A stretch of 64,000 nt of DNA, from contig NW_027327625.1 in the NCBI RefSeq assembly GCF_047675955.1, positions 281,972 to 345,971 of the forward strand. Reading direction: 5' to 3'. This stretch comes from Chlorocebus sabaeus. Its lineage: Eukaryota > Chordata > Mammalia > Primates > Cercopithecidae. The translations under genes and the position numbers were made by a program. This document shows, in pieces, positions 12,701 through 26,200 of the stretch. A model generated the notes under the pieces. The model saw only the letters and a list, made by a program, of their open reading frames with translations, searched no databases and had not been told where the DNA came from. Each line of letters starts with the position of its first letter. Position 1 is the stretch's first letter.

Positions 12701-13909
12701 TTTCACCATAGCCCTCTAAGGGCTTCCAAATATCCCTTTGCCAATTCCACAAGAACAGCCTTAGCGAAAGGCTTCTTGAAGGGAAAGATGTATCTCTGTG
12801 AGATGAATTAACAGAACACAGAGCAGTTTCTCAGAAAGCTTCTTTCCAGTTTTGAACGGAAGATATTTCCTTTTTCACCATAGCCCTCTATGGGCTTCCA
12901 AATATCCCTTTGCCAATTCCACAAGAACAGCCTTAGCGAAACGCTTCTTGAAGGGAAAGATGTAACTCTGTGAGATGAATTAACAGAACACAGAGCAGTT
13001 TCACAGAAAGCTTCTTTCCAGTTTTGAACGGAAGATATTTCCTTTTTCACCATAGCCCTCTAGGGGCTTCCAAATATCCCTTTGCCAATTCCACAAGAAC
13101 AGCCTTAGCGAAAGGCTTCTTGAAGGGAAAGATGTAACTCTGTGAGATGAATTAACAGAACACAGAGCAGTTTCTCAGAAAGCTTCTTTCCAGTTTTGAA
13201 CGGAAGATATTTCCTTTTTCACCATAGCCCTCTATGGGCTTCCAAATATCCCTTTGCCAATTCCACAAGAACAGCCTTAGCGAAAGGCTTCTTCAAGGGA
13301 AAGATGTAACTCTGTGAGATGAATTAACAGAACACAGAGCAGTTTCTCAGAAAGCTTCTTTCCAGTTTTGAACGGAAGATATTTCCTTTTTCACCATAGC
13401 CCTCTATGGGCTTCCAAATATCCCTTTTCCAATTGCACAAGAACAGCCTTAGCGAAAGGCTTCTTGAAGGGAAAGATGTAACTCTGTGAGATGAATTAAC
13501 AGAACACAAAGCAGTTTCTCAGAAAGCTTCTTTCCAGTTTTGAACGGAAGATATTTCCTTTTTCACCATTGCCCTCTATGTGCTTCCAAATACCCCTTTG
13601 CCAATTCCACAAGAACAGCATTAGCGAAAGGCTTCTTGAAGGGAAAGATGTAACTCTGTGAAGTGAATTAACAGAACACAGAGCAGTTTCTCAGAAAGCT
13701 TCTTTCCAGTTTTGAACGGAAGATATTTCCTTTTTCACCATAGCCCTCTATGGGCTTCCAAATATCCCTTTGCCAATTCCACAAGAACAGCCTTAGCGAA
13801 AGGCTTCTTGAAGGGAAAGATGTAACTCTGTGAGATGAATTAACAGAACACGGAGCAGTTTCTCAGAAAGCTTCTTTCCAGTTTTGAACGGAAGATATTT
13901 CCTTTTTCA
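9723..13909. repeat. Higher-order repeat copy 2 (offset 7568 bp from 2155-6341)
   Basis: Collinear with 2155-6341 at an offset of exactly 44 monomers, sharing every marker variant I checked. Differences are rare point changes: TTTCACAATT at 10501 against TTTCCCAATT, CCATTTTTGAAC near 12160 against CCAGTTTTGAAC, GTGAAGTGAAT near 13659 against GTGAGGTGAAT, and CTACGGGC near 9793 against CTAGGGGC. Homology at this offset is lost by 13909, where the first copy has CAACATAG (6341) and this one CACCATAG. The actual switch to the next alignment lies between about 13748 and 13909. Confidence 0.85.
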
Positions 13910-16900
13910 CCATAGCCCTCTATGGGCTTCCAAATATCCCATTGCCAATTCCACAAGAACAGCCTTAGCGAAAGGCTTCTTGAAGGGAAAGATGTAACTC
14001 TGTGAGATGAATTAACAGAACACAGAGCAGTTTCTCAGAAAGCTTCTTTCGAGTTTTGAACGGAAGATATTTCCTTTTTCACCATAGCCCTCTATGGGCT
14101 TCCAAATATCCCTTTGCCAATTCCACAAGAACAGCCTTAGCGAAAGGCTTCTTGAAGGGAAAGATGTAACTCTGTGAGATGAATTAACAGAACACAGAGC
14201 AGTTTCTCAGAAAGCTTCTTTCCAGTTTTGAACGGAAGATATTTCCGTTTTCACCATAGCCCTCTATGGGCTTCCAAATATCCCTTTGCCAATTCCACAA
14301 GAACAGCCTTAGCGAAAGGCTTCTTGAAGGGAAAGATGTAACTCTGTGAGATGAATTAACAGAACACAGAGCAGTTTCTCAGAAAGCTTCTTTCCAGTTT
14401 TGAACGGAAGATATTTCCTTTTTCACCATAGCCCTCTATGGGCTTCCAAATATCCCTTTGCCAATTCCACAAGAACAGCCTTAGCGAAAGGCTTCTTGAA
14501 GGGAAAGATGTAACTCTGTGAGATGAATTAACAGAACACAGAGCAGTTTCTCATAAAGCTTCTTTCCAGTTTTGAACGGAAGATATTTCCTTTTTCAACA
14601 GAGCCCTCTATGGGCTTCCAAATATCCTTTTGCCAATTCCACAAGAACAGCCTTAGCGAAAGGCTTCTTGAAGGGAAAGATGTAACTCTGTGAGATGAAT
14701 TTACAGAACATAGAAGAGTTTCTCAGAAAGCTTCTTTCCAGTTTTGAACGAAAGATATATCCTTTTTCACCATAGCCCTCTAAGGGCTTCCAAATATCCC
14801 TTTGCCAATTCCACAAGAACAGCCTTAGCGAAAGGCTTCTTGAAGGGAAAGATGTATCTCTGTGAGATGAATTAACAGAACACAGAGCAGTTTCTCAGAA
14901 AGCTTCTTTCCAGTTTTGAACGGAAGATATTTCCTTTTTCACCATAGCCCTCTATGGGCTTCCAAATATCCCTTTGCCAATTCCACAAGAACAGCCTTAG
15001 CGAAACGCTTCTTGAAGGGAAAGATGTAACTCTGTGAGATGAATTAACAGAACACAGAGCAGTTTCTCAGAAAGCTTCTTTCCAGTTTTGAACGGAAGAT
15101 ATTTCCTTTTTCACCATAGCCCTCTATGGGCTTCCAAATATCCCTTTGCCAATTCCACAAGAACAGCCTTAGCGAAAGGCTTCTTGAAGGGAAAGATGTA
15201 ACTCTGTGAGATGAATTAACAGAACACATAGCAGTTTCTCAGAAAGCTTCTTTCCAGTTTTGAACGGAAGATATTTCCTTTTTCACCATAGCCCTCTATG
15301 GGCTTCCAAATATCCCTTTTCCAATTGCACAAGAACAGCCTTAGCGAAAGGCTTCTTGAAGGGAAAGATGTAACTCTGTGAGATGAATTAACAGAACACA
15401 AAGCAGTTTCTCAGAAAGCTTCTTTCCAGTTTTGAACGGAAGATATTTCCTTTTTCACCATAGCCCTCTATGGGCTTCCAAATATCCCTTTGCCAATTCC
15501 ACAAGAACAGCCTTAGCGAAAGGCTTCTTGTAGGGAAAGATGTAACTCTGTGAGATGAATTAACAGAACACAGAGCAGTTTCTCAGAAAGCTTCTTTCCA
15601 GTTTTGAACGGAAGATATTTCCTTTTTCACCATAGCCCTCTATGGGCTTCCAAATATCCCTTTGCCAATTCCACAAGAACAGCCTTAGCGAAAGGCTTCT
15701 TGAAGGGAAAGATGTAACTCTGTGAGATGAATTAACAGAACACGGAGCAGTTTCTTAGAAAGCTTCTTTCTAGTTTTGAAAGGAAGATATTTCCTTTTTC
15801 ACCATAGCCCTCTACGGGCTTGCAAATATCCCTTTGCCAATTCCACAAGAACAGCCTTAGCGAAAGGCTTCTTGAAGGGAAAGATGTAACTCTGTGAGAT
15901 GAATTAACAGAACACAGAGCAGTGTCTCAGAAAGCTTCTTTCCAGTTTTGAACGGAAGATATTTCCTTTTTCACCATAGCCCTCTATGGGCTTCCAAATA
16001 TCCCTTTTCCAATTGCACAAGAACAGCCTTAGCGAAAGGCTTCTTGAAGGGAAAGATGTAACTCTGTGAGATGAATTAACAGAACACAAAGCAGTTTCTC
16101 AGAAAGCTTCTTTCCAGTTTTGAACGGAAGATATTTCCTTTTTCACCATAGCCCTCTACGGGCTTCCAAATATCCCTTTGCCAATTCCATAAGAACAGCT
16201 TTAGCGAAAGGCTTCTTGAAGGGAAAGATGTAACTCTGTGAGATGAATTAACAGAACACAGAGCAGTTTCTCAGAAAGCTTCTTTCCAGTTTTGAACGGA
16301 AGATATTTCCTTTTTCACCATAGCAATCTAGGGGCTTCCAAATATCCCTTTGCCAATTCCACAAGAACAGCCTTAGCGAAAGACTTCTTGAAGGGAAAGA
16401 TGTAACTCTGTGAGATGAATTAACAGAACACAGAGCAGTTTCTCAGAAAGCATCTTTCCAGTTTTGAACGGAAGATATGTTATTTTTCACCATAGCCCTC
16501 TATGGGCTTCCAAATATCCCTTTCACAATTCCACAAGAACAGCCTTAGCGAAAGGCTTCTTGAAGGGAATGATGTAACTCTGTGAGATGAATTAACAGAA
16601 CACAGAGCAGTTTCTCAGAAAGCTTCTTTCCAGTTTTGAACGGAAGATATTTCCTTTTTCACCATAGCCCTCTATGGGCTTCCAAATATCCCTTTGCCAA
16701 TTCCACAAGAACAGCCTTAGCGAAAGGCTTCTTCAAGGGAAAGATGTAACTCTGTGAGATGAATTTACAGAACACAGAACAGTTTCTCAGAAAGCTTCTT
16801 TCCAGTTTTGAACGGAAGATATTTCCTTTTTCACCATAGCCCTCTATGGGCTTCCAAATATCCCTTTGCCAATTCCACAAGAAGAGCCTTAGCGAAAGGC

Positions 16901-18314
16901 TTCCTGAAGGGAAAGATGTAACTCTGTGAGATGAATTAACAGAACACAGAGCAGTTTCTCAGAAAGCTTCTTTCCAGTTTAGAACCGAAGATATTTCCTT
17001 TTTCACCATAGCCCTCTAGGGGCTTCCAAATATCCCTTTGCCAATTCCACAAGAACAGCCTTAGCGAAAGGCTTCTTGAAGGGAATGATGTAACTCTGTG
17101 AGATGAATTAACAGAACACAGAGCCGTTTCTCAGAAAGCTTCTTTCCAGTTTTGAACGGAAGATATTTCCTTTTTCACCATAGCCCTCTATGGGCTTCCA
17201 AATATCCCTTTGCCAATTCCACAAGAACAGCCTTAGCGAAAGGCTTCTTGAAGGGAAAGATGTAACTCTGTGAGATGAATTTACAGAACATAGAACAGTT
17301 TCTCAGAAAGCTTCTTTCCAGTTTTGAACGGAAGATATTTCCTTTTTCACCATAGCCATCTATGGGCTTCCAAATATCCCTTTGCCAGTTCCACAAGAAC
17401 AGCCTTAGCGAAAGGCTTCTTGAAGGGAAAGATGTAACTCTGTGAGATGAATTAACAGAACACGGAGCAGTTTCTCAGAATGCTTCTTTCCAGTTTTGAA
17501 CGGAAGATATTTCCTTTTTCACTATACCCCTGTACAGGCTTCCAAATATCCCTTTGCCAATTCCACAAGAACAGCCTTAGCGAAAGGCTTCTTGAAGGGA
17601 AAGATGTAACTCTGTGAGATGAATTAAGAGAACACAGAGCAGTTTCTCAGAAAGCTTCTTTCCAGTTTTGAACGGAAGATATTTCCTTTTTCACCATAGC
17701 CCACTATGGGCTTCCAAATATCCCTTTGCCAATTCCACAAGAACAGACTTAGCGAAAGGCTTCTTGAAGGGAAAGATGTAACTCTGTGAGATGAATTAAC
17801 AGAACACGGAACAGTTTCTCAGAAAGCTTCTTTCCAGTTTTGAACGGAAGATATTTCCTTTTTCACCATAGCCCTCTATGGGCTTCCAAATATCCCTTTG
17901 CCAATTCCACAAGAACAGCCTTAGCGAAAGGCTTCTTGAAGGGAAAGATGTAACTCTGTGAGATGAATTAACAGAACACAGAGCAGTTTCTCAGAAAGCT
18001 TCTTTCCAGTTTTGAACGGAAGATATTTCCTTTTTCACCATAGCCCTCTATGGGCTTCCAAATATCCCTTTGCCAATTCCACAAGAACAGCCTTAGCGAA
18101 AGGCTTCTTGAAGGGAAAGATGTAACTCTGTGAGATGAATTAACAGAACACAGAGCAGTTTCTCATAAAGCTTCTTTCCAGTTTTGAACGTAAGATATTT
18201 CCTTTTTCAACAGAGCCCTCTATGGGCTTCCAAATATCCTTTTGCCAATTCCACAAGAACATCCTTAGCGAAAGGCTTCTTGAAGGGAAAGATGTAACTC
18301 TGTGAGATGAATTT
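13910..18314. repeat. Higher-order repeat copy 3 (offsets 6020 then 5676 bp)
   Basis: From about 13.86 to 18.0 kb this is collinear with 7.84-11.97 kb at an offset of 35 monomers. Shared markers are ATATCCCATTGCC at 13936-13948, CTTCTTGTAGGG at 15524 and GATATGTTATTTTTC near 16477. By 18161 the offset to copy 2 is 5676 (33 monomers), as shown by TCTCATAAAG at 18161 against 12485. This copy therefore lacks two monomers (344 bp) that were present near 12.05-12.4 kb, including the one with TTTCCGTTTTCACC. Local point differences include TTTCGAGTTTTG near 14049 and GAAAGGAAG near 15778. Confidence 0.8.
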
Positions 18315-21300
18315 ACAGAACATAGAAGAGTTTCTCAGAAAGCTTCTTTCCAGTTTTGAACGAAAGATATATCCTTTTTCACCATAGCCCTCTAAGGGCT
18401 TCCAAATATCCCTTTGCCAATTCCACAAGAACAGCCTTAGCGAAAGGCTTCTTGAAGGGAAAGATGTATCTCTGTGAGATGAATTAACAGAACACAGAGC
18501 AGTTTCTCAGAAAGCTTCTTTCCAGTTTTGAACGGAAGATATTTCCTTTTTCACCATAGCCCTCTATGGGCTTCCAAATATCCCTTTGCCAATTCCACAA
18601 GAACAGCCTTAGCGAAACGCTTCTTGAAGGGAAAGATGTAACTCTGTGAGATGAATTAACAGAACACAGAGCAGTTTCACAGAAAGCTTCTTTCCAGTTT
18701 TGAACGGAAGATATTTCCTTTTTCACCATAGCCCTCTAGGGGCTTCCAAATATCCCTTTGCCAATTCCACAAGAACAGCCTTAGCGAAAGGCTTCTTGAA
18801 GGGAAAGATGTAACTCTGTGAGATGAATTAACAGAACACAGAGCAGTTTCTCAGAAAGCTTCTTTCCAGTTTTGAACGGAAGATATTTCCTTTTTCACCA
18901 TAGCCCTCTATGGGCTTCCAAATATCCCTTTGCCAATTCCACAAGAACAGCCTTAGCGAAAGGCTTCTTCAAGGGAAAGATGTAACTCTGTGAGATGAAT
19001 TAACAGAACACAGAGCAGTTTCTCAGAAAGCTTCTTTCCAGTTTTGAACGGAAGATATTTCCTTTTTCACCATAGCCCTCTATGGGCTTCCAAATATCCC
19101 TTTTCCAATTGCACAAGAACAGCCTTAGCGAAAGGCTTCTTGAAGGGAAAGATGTAACTCTGTGAGATGAATTAACAGAACACAAAGCAGTTTCTCAGAA
19201 AGCTTCTTTCCAGTTTTGAACGGAAGATATTTCCTTTTTCACCATTGCCCTCTATGTGCTTCCAAATACCCCTTTGCCAATTCCACAAGAACAGCATTAG
19301 CGAAAGGCTTCTTGAAGGGAAAGATGTAACTCTGTGAGGTGAATTAACAGAACACAGAGCAGTTTCTCAGAAAGCTTCTTTCCAGTTTTGAACGGAAGAT
19401 ATTTCCTTTTTCACCATAGCCCTCTATGGGCTTCCAAATATCCCTTTGCCAATTCCACAAGAACAGCCTTAGCGAAAGGCTTCTTGAAGGGAAAGATGTA
19501 ACTCTGTGAGATGAATTAACAGAACACGGAGCAGTTTCTCAGAAAGCTTCTTTCCAGTTTTGAACGGAAGATATTTCCTTTTTCAACATAGCCCTCTATG
19601 GGCTTCCAAATATCCCTTTGCCAATTCCACAAGAACAGCCTTAGCGAAAGGCTTCTTGAAGGGAAAGATGTAACTCTGTGAGATGAATTAACAGAACACA
19701 GAGCAGTTTCTCAGAAAGCTTCTTTCCAGTTTTGAACGGAAGATATTTCCTTTTTCACCATAGCCCTCTATGGGCTTCCAAATATCCCTTTGCCAATTCC
19801 ACAAGAACAGCCTTAGCGAAAGGCTTCTTGAAGGGAAAGATGTAACTCTGTGAGATGAATTTACAGAACACAGAACAGTTTCTCAGAAAGCTTCTTTCCA
19901 GTTTTGAACGGAAGATATTTCCTTTTTCACCATAGCCCTCTATGGGCTTCCAAATATCCCTTTGCCAATTCCACAAGAACAGCCTTAGCGAAAGGCTTCT
20001 TGAAGGGAAAGATGTAACTCTGTGAGATGAATTAACAGAACACAGAGCAGTTTCTCAGAAAGCTTCTTTCCAGTTTAGAACCGAAGATATTTCCTTTTTC
20101 ACCATAGCCCTCTAGGGGCTTCCAAATATCCCTTTGCCAATTCCACAAGAACAGCCTTAGCGAAAGGCTTCTTGAAGGGAATGATGTAACTCTGTGAGAT
20201 GAATTAACAGAACACAGAGCATTTTCTCAGAAAGCTTCTTTCCAGTTTTGAACGGAAGATATTTCCTTTTTCAACATAGCCCTCTATGGGCTTCCAAATA
20301 TCCTTTTGCCAATTCCACAAGAACAGCCTTAGAGAAAGGCTTCTTGAAGGGAACAATGTAACTCTGTGAGATGAATTAACAGAACCCAGAGCAGTTTCTC
20401 AGAAAGCTTCTTTCCAGTTTTGAACGGAAGATATTTCCTTTTTCACCATAGCCCTCTATGGGCTTCCAAATATCCCTTTGCCAATTCCACAAGAACAGCC
20501 TTAGCGAAAGGCTTCTTGAAGGGAAAGATGTAACTCTGTGAGATGAATTTACAGAACATAGAACAGTTTCTCAGAAAGCTTCTTTCCAGTTTTGAACGGA
20601 AGATATTTCCTTTTTCACAATCGCCATCTATGGGCTTCCAAATATCCCTTTGCCAGTTCCACAAGAACAGCCTTAGTGAAAGGCTTCTTGAAGGGAAAGA
20701 TGTAACTCTGTGAGATGAATTAACAGAACACGGAGCAGTTTCTCAGAAAGCTTCTTTCCAGTTTTGAACGGAAGATATTTCCTTTTTCACTATACCCCTG
20801 TACGGGCTTCCAAATATCCCTTTGCCAATTCCACAAGAACAGCCTTAGCGAAAGGCTTCTTGAAGGGAAAGATGTAACTCTGTGAGATGAATTAAGAGAA
20901 CACAGAGCAGTTTCTCAGAAAGCTTCTTTCCAGTTTTGAACGGAAGATATTTCCTTTTTCACCATAGCCCACTATGGGCTTCCAAATATCCCTTTGCCAA
21001 TTCCACAAGAACAGACTTAGCGAAAGGCTTCTTAAAGGGAAAGATGTAACTCTGTGAGATGAATTAACAGAACACGGAACAGTTTCTCAGAAAGCTTCTT
21101 TCCAGTTTTGAACGGAAGATATTTCCTTTTTCACCATAGCCCTCTATGGGCTTCCAAATATCCCATTGCCAATTCCACAAGAACAGCCTTAGCGAAAGGC
21201 TTCTTGAAGGGAAAGATGTAACTCTGTGAGATGAATTAACAGAACACAGAGCAGTTTCTCAGAAAGCTTCTTTCCAGTTTTGAACGGAAGATATTTCCTT

Positions 21301-22334
21301 TTTCACCATAGCCCTCTATGGGCTTCCAAATATCCCTTTGCCAATTCCACAAGAACAGCCTTAGCGAAAGGCTTCTTGAAGGGAAAGATGTATCTCTGTG
21401 AGATGAATTAACAGAACACAGAGAAGTTTCTCAGAAAGCTTCTTTCCAGTTTTGAACGGAAGATATTTCCTTTTTCACCATAGCCCTCTATGGGCTTCCA
21501 AATATCCCTTTGCCAATTCCACAAGAACAGCCTTAGCGAAACGCTTCTTGAAGGGAAAGATGTAACTCTGTGAGATGAATTAACAGAACACAGAGCAGTT
21601 TCTCAGAAAGCTTCTTTCCAGTTTTGAACGGAAGATATTTCCTTTTTCACCATAGCCCTCTATGGGCTTCCAAATATCCCTTTGCCAATTCCACAAGAAC
21701 AGCCTTAGCGAAAGGCTTCTTGAAGGGAAAGATGTAACTCTGTGAGATGAATTAACAGAACACAAAGCAGTTTCTCAGAAAGCTTCTTTCCAGTTTTGAA
21801 CGGAAGATATTTCCTTTTTCACCATAGCCCTCTATGGGCTTCCAAATATCCCTTTTCCAATTGCACAAGAACAGCCTTAGCGAAAGGCTTCTTGAAGGGA
21901 AAGATGTAACTCTGTGAGATGAATTAACAGAACACAAAGCAGTTTCTCAGAAAGCTTCTTTCCAGTTTTGAACGGAAGATATTTCCTTTTTCACCATTGC
22001 CCTCTATGTGCTTCCAAATACCCCTTTGCCAATTCCACAAGAACAGCATTAGCGAAAGGCTTCTTGAAGGGAAAGATGTAACTCTGTGAGGTGAATTAAC
22101 AGAACACAGAGCAGTTTCTCAGAAAGCTTCTTTCCAGTTTTGAACGGAAGATATTTCCTTTTTCACCATAGCCCTCTATGGGCTTCCAAATATCCCTTTG
22201 CCAATTCCACAAGAACAGCCTTAGCGAAAGGCTTCTTGAAGGGAAAGATGTAACTCTGTGAGATGAATTAACAGAACACGGAGCAGTTTCTCAGAAAGCT
22301 TCTTTCCAGTTTTGAACGGAAGATATTTCCTTTT

Positions 22335-23073
22335 TCAACATAGCCCTCTATGGGCTTCCAAATATCCCTTTGCCAATTCCACAAGAACAGCCTTAGCGAA
22401 AGGCTTCTTGAAGGGAAAGATGTAACTCTGTGAGATGAATTTACAGAACACAGAGCAGTTGCTCAGAAAGCTTCTTTCCAGTTTTGAACGGAAGATATTT
22501 CCTTTTTCACCATAGCCCTCTATGGGCTTCCAAATATCCCTTTGCCAATTCCACAAGAACAGCCTTAGCGAAAGACTTCTTGAAGGGAAATATGTAACTC
22601 TGTGAGATGAATTAACAGAACACAGAGCAGTTTCTCAGAAAGCTTCTTTCCAGTTTTGAACGGAAGATATTTCCTTTTTCACCATAGCCCTCTATGGGCT
22701 GCCAAATATCCCTTTGCCAATTCCACAAGAACAGCCTTAGCTAAAGGCTTCTTGAAGGGAAAGATGTAACTCTGTGAGATGAATTAACAGAACACGGAGC
22801 AGTTTCTCAGAAAGCTTGTTTCCAGTTTTGAACGGAAGATATTTCCTTTTTCAACATAGCCCTCTATGGGCTTCCAAATATCCCTTTGCCAATTCCACAA
22901 GAACAGCCTTAGCGAAAGGCTTCTTGAAGGGAAAGATGTAACTCTGTGAGATGAATTTACAGAACACAGAGCAGTTGCTCAGAAAGCTTCTTTCCAGTTT
23001 TGAACGGAAGATATTTCCTTTTTCACCATAGCCCTCTATGGGCTTCCAAATATCCCTTTGCCAATTCCACAAG
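22335..23073. repeat. Local 3-monomer (516-bp) duplication with GTTGCTCAG monomers
   Basis: The stretch at 22335-22557 recurs at 22851-23073, exactly three monomers later. Both copies have CAACATAG followed by GAATTTACAG and the rare GTTGCTCAG. The same pair appears at 30590-30811 and 31106-31327 in copy B, so the duplication predates the ~8.9-kb unit duplication. Related single copies lie at 40223-40444, 52951-53172, 56563-56784 and 62577-62798. In copy B the first member begins CACCATAG in place of CAACATAG, because the four-monomer deletion joint falls there. Confidence 0.75.
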
Positions 23074-23230
23074 AACAGCCTTAGCGAAAGGCTTCTTGAA
23101 GGGAAAGATGTAACTCTGTGAGATGAATTAACAGAACACAGAGCAGTTTCTCAGAAAGCTTCTTTCCAGTTTTGAACGGAAGATACTTCCTTTTTCACCA
23201 TAGCCCTCTATGGGCTTCCAAACATTCCTT

Positions 23231-23250
23231 TGCCAATTACCACAATAACA
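23231..23250. other. Lineage marker: 173-bp monomer with AATTACCACAATAAC
   Basis: An extra A plus a G-to-T change turns AATTCCACAAGAAC into AATTACCACAATAAC, giving a 173-bp monomer. It is always preceded by the linked changes GATACTTCC and CCAAACATTCC. The same haplotype appears at 31487, 35617, 40607 and 56947, for five copies in all. The shared complex state indicates one ancestral mutation later spread by duplication. Confidence 0.85.
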
Positions 23251-26200
23251 GCCTTAGCGAAAGGCTTCTTGAAGGGAAAGATGTAACTCTGTGACATGAA
23301 TTAACAGAACACAGAGCAGTTTCGCAGAAAGCTTCTTTCCAGTTTGGAACGGAAGATATTTCCTTTTTCACCATAGCCCTCTACGGGCTTCCAAATATCC
23401 CTTTGCCAATTCCATAAGAACAGCTTTAGCGAAAGGCTTCTTGAAGGGAGAGATGTAACTCTGTGAGATGAATTAACAGAACACAGAGCAGTTTCTCAGA
23501 AAGCTTCTTTCAAGTTTTGAACGGAAGATATTTCCTTTTTCACCATAGCCATCTAGGGGCTTCCAAATATCCCTTTGCCAATTCCACAAGAATAGCCTTA
23601 GCGAAAGACTTCTTGAAGGGAAAGATGTAACTCTGTGAGATGAATTAACAGAACACAGAGCAGTTTCTCAGAAAGCATCTTTCCAGTTTTGAACGGAAAA
23701 TATTTCCTTTTTCACCATAGCCCTCTATGGGCTTCCAAATATCCCTTTGCCAATTCCACAAGAACAGCCTTAGCGAAAGGCTTCTTGAAGGGAATGATGT
23801 AACTCTGTGAGATGAATTAACAGAACACAGAGCAGTTTCTCAGAAAGCTTCTTTCCAGTTTTGAACGGAAGATATTTCCTTTTTCACCATAGCCCTCTAT
23901 GGGCTTCCAAATATCCCTTTGCCAATTCCACAAGAACAGCCTTAGCGAAAGGCTTCATGAAGGGAAAGATGTAACTCTGTGAGATGAATTTACAGAACAC
24001 AGAACAGTTTCTCAGAAAGCTTCTTTCCAGTTTTGAACGGAAGATATTTCCTTTTTCACCATAGCCCTCTATGGGCTTCCAAATATCCCTTTGCCAATTC
24101 CACAAGAACAGCCTTAGCGAAAGGCTTCTTGAAGGGAAAGATGTAACTCTGTGAGATGAATTAACAGAACACAGAGCAGTTTCTCAGAAAGCTTCTTTCC
24201 AGTTTAGAACCGAAGATATTTCCTTTTTCACCATAGCCCTCTATGGGCTTCCAAATATCCCTTTGCCAATTCCACAAGAACAGCCTTACCGAAAGGCTTC
24301 TTGAAGGGAAAGATGTAACTCTATGAGATGAATTAACAGAACACAGAGCAGTTTCTCAGAAAGCTTCTTTCCAGTTTTGAACGGAAGATATTTCCTTTTT
24401 CACCTTAGCCCTCTATGGGCTTCTAAATATCCCTTTGCCAATTCCACAAGAACAGCCTTAGCGAAAGGCTGCTTGAAGGGAAAGATGTAACTCTGTGAGA
24501 TGAATTAACAGAACACAGAGCAGTTTCTCAGAAAGCTTCTTTCCAGTTTTGAACGGAAGATATTTCCTTTTTCACCATAGCCCTCTATGGGCTTCCAAAT
24601 ATCCCTTTGCCAATTCCACAAGAACAGCCTTAGCGAAAGGCTTCTTGAAGGGAAAGAAGTAACTCTGTGAGATGAATTAACAGAACACAGAGCAGTTTCT
24701 CAGAAAGCTTCTTTCCAGTTTTGAACGGAAGATATTTCCTTTTTCAACATAGCCCTCTATGGGCTTCCAAATATCCTTTTGCCAATTCCACAAGAACAGC
24801 CTTAGAGAAAGGCTTCTTGAAGGGAAAGATGTAACTCTGTGAGATGAATTAACAGAACACAGAGCAGTTTCTCAGAAAGATTCTTTCCAGTTTTGAACGG
24901 AAGATATTTCCTTTTTCACCATAGCCCTCTATGGGCTTCCAAATATCCCTTTGCCAATTACACAAGAACAGCCTTAGCGAAAGGCTTCTAGAAGGGAAAG
25001 ATGTAACTCTGTGAGATGAATTAACAGAACACAGAGCAGTTTCTCAGAAAGCTTCTTTCCAGTTTTGAACGGAAGATATTTCCTTTTTCACCATAGCCCT
25101 CTATGGGCTTCAAAATATCCCTTTGCCAATTCCACAAGAACAGCCTTAGCGAAAGGCTTCTTGAAGGGAAAGATGTAACTCTGTGAGATGAATTTACAGA
25201 ACACAGAACAGTTTCTCAGAAAGCTTCTTTCCAGTTTTGAACGGAAGATATTTCCTTTTTCACCATAGCCCTCTATGGGCTTCCAAATATCCCTTTGCCA
25301 ATTCCACAAGAACAGCCTTAGCGAAAGGCTTCTTGAAGGGAAAGATGTAACTCTGTGAGATGAATTAACAGAACACAGAGCAGTTTCTCAGAAAGCTTCT
25401 TTCCAGTTTAGAACCGAAGATATTTCCTTTTTCACCATAGCCCTCTAGGGGCTTCCAAATATCCCTTTGCCAATTCCACAAGAACAGCCTTAGCGAAAGG
25501 CTTCTTGAAGGGAATGATGTAACTCTGTGAGATGAATTAACAGAACAAGGAGCAGTTTCTCAGAAAGCTTCTTTCCAGTTTTGAACGGAAGATATTTCCT
25601 TTTTCAACATAGCCCTCTATGGGCTTCCAAATATCCTTTTGCCAATTCCACAAGAACAGCCTTAGAGAAAGGCTTCTTGAAGGGAACGATGTAACTCTGT
25701 GAGATGAATTAACAGAACACAGAGCAGTTTCTCAGAAAGCTTCTTTCCAGTTTTGAACGGAAGATATTTCCTTTTTCACCATAGCCCTCTAAGGGCTTCC
25801 AAATATCCCTTTGCCAATTCCACAAGAACAGCCTTAGCGAAAGGCTTCTTAAAGGGAAAGATGTAACTCTGTGAGATGAATTTACAGAACATAGAACAGT
25901 TTCTCAGAAAGCTTCTTTCCAGTTTTGAACGGAAGATATTTCCTTTTTCACCATAGCCATCTATGGGCTTCCAAATATCCCTTTGCCAATTCCACAAGAA
26001 CAGCCTTAGCGAAAGGCTTCTTAAAGGGAAAGATGTAACTCTGTGAGATGAATTAACAGAACACGGAGCAGTTTCTCAGAAAGCTTCTTTCCAGTTTTCA
26101 ACGGAAGATATTTCCTTTTTCACCATAGCCCTGTACGGGCTTCCAAATATCCCTTTGCCAATTCCACAAGAACAGCCTTAGCGAAAGGCTTCTTGAAGGG

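Noticed and set aside
23231..23250. The AATTACCACAATAAC insertion as a sequencing error
   Set aside because: It is a compound change (insertion plus substitution) with fixed linked variants in five separate copies, so it is inherited. This is unlike the private homopolymer changes at 60.1-63.3 kb.
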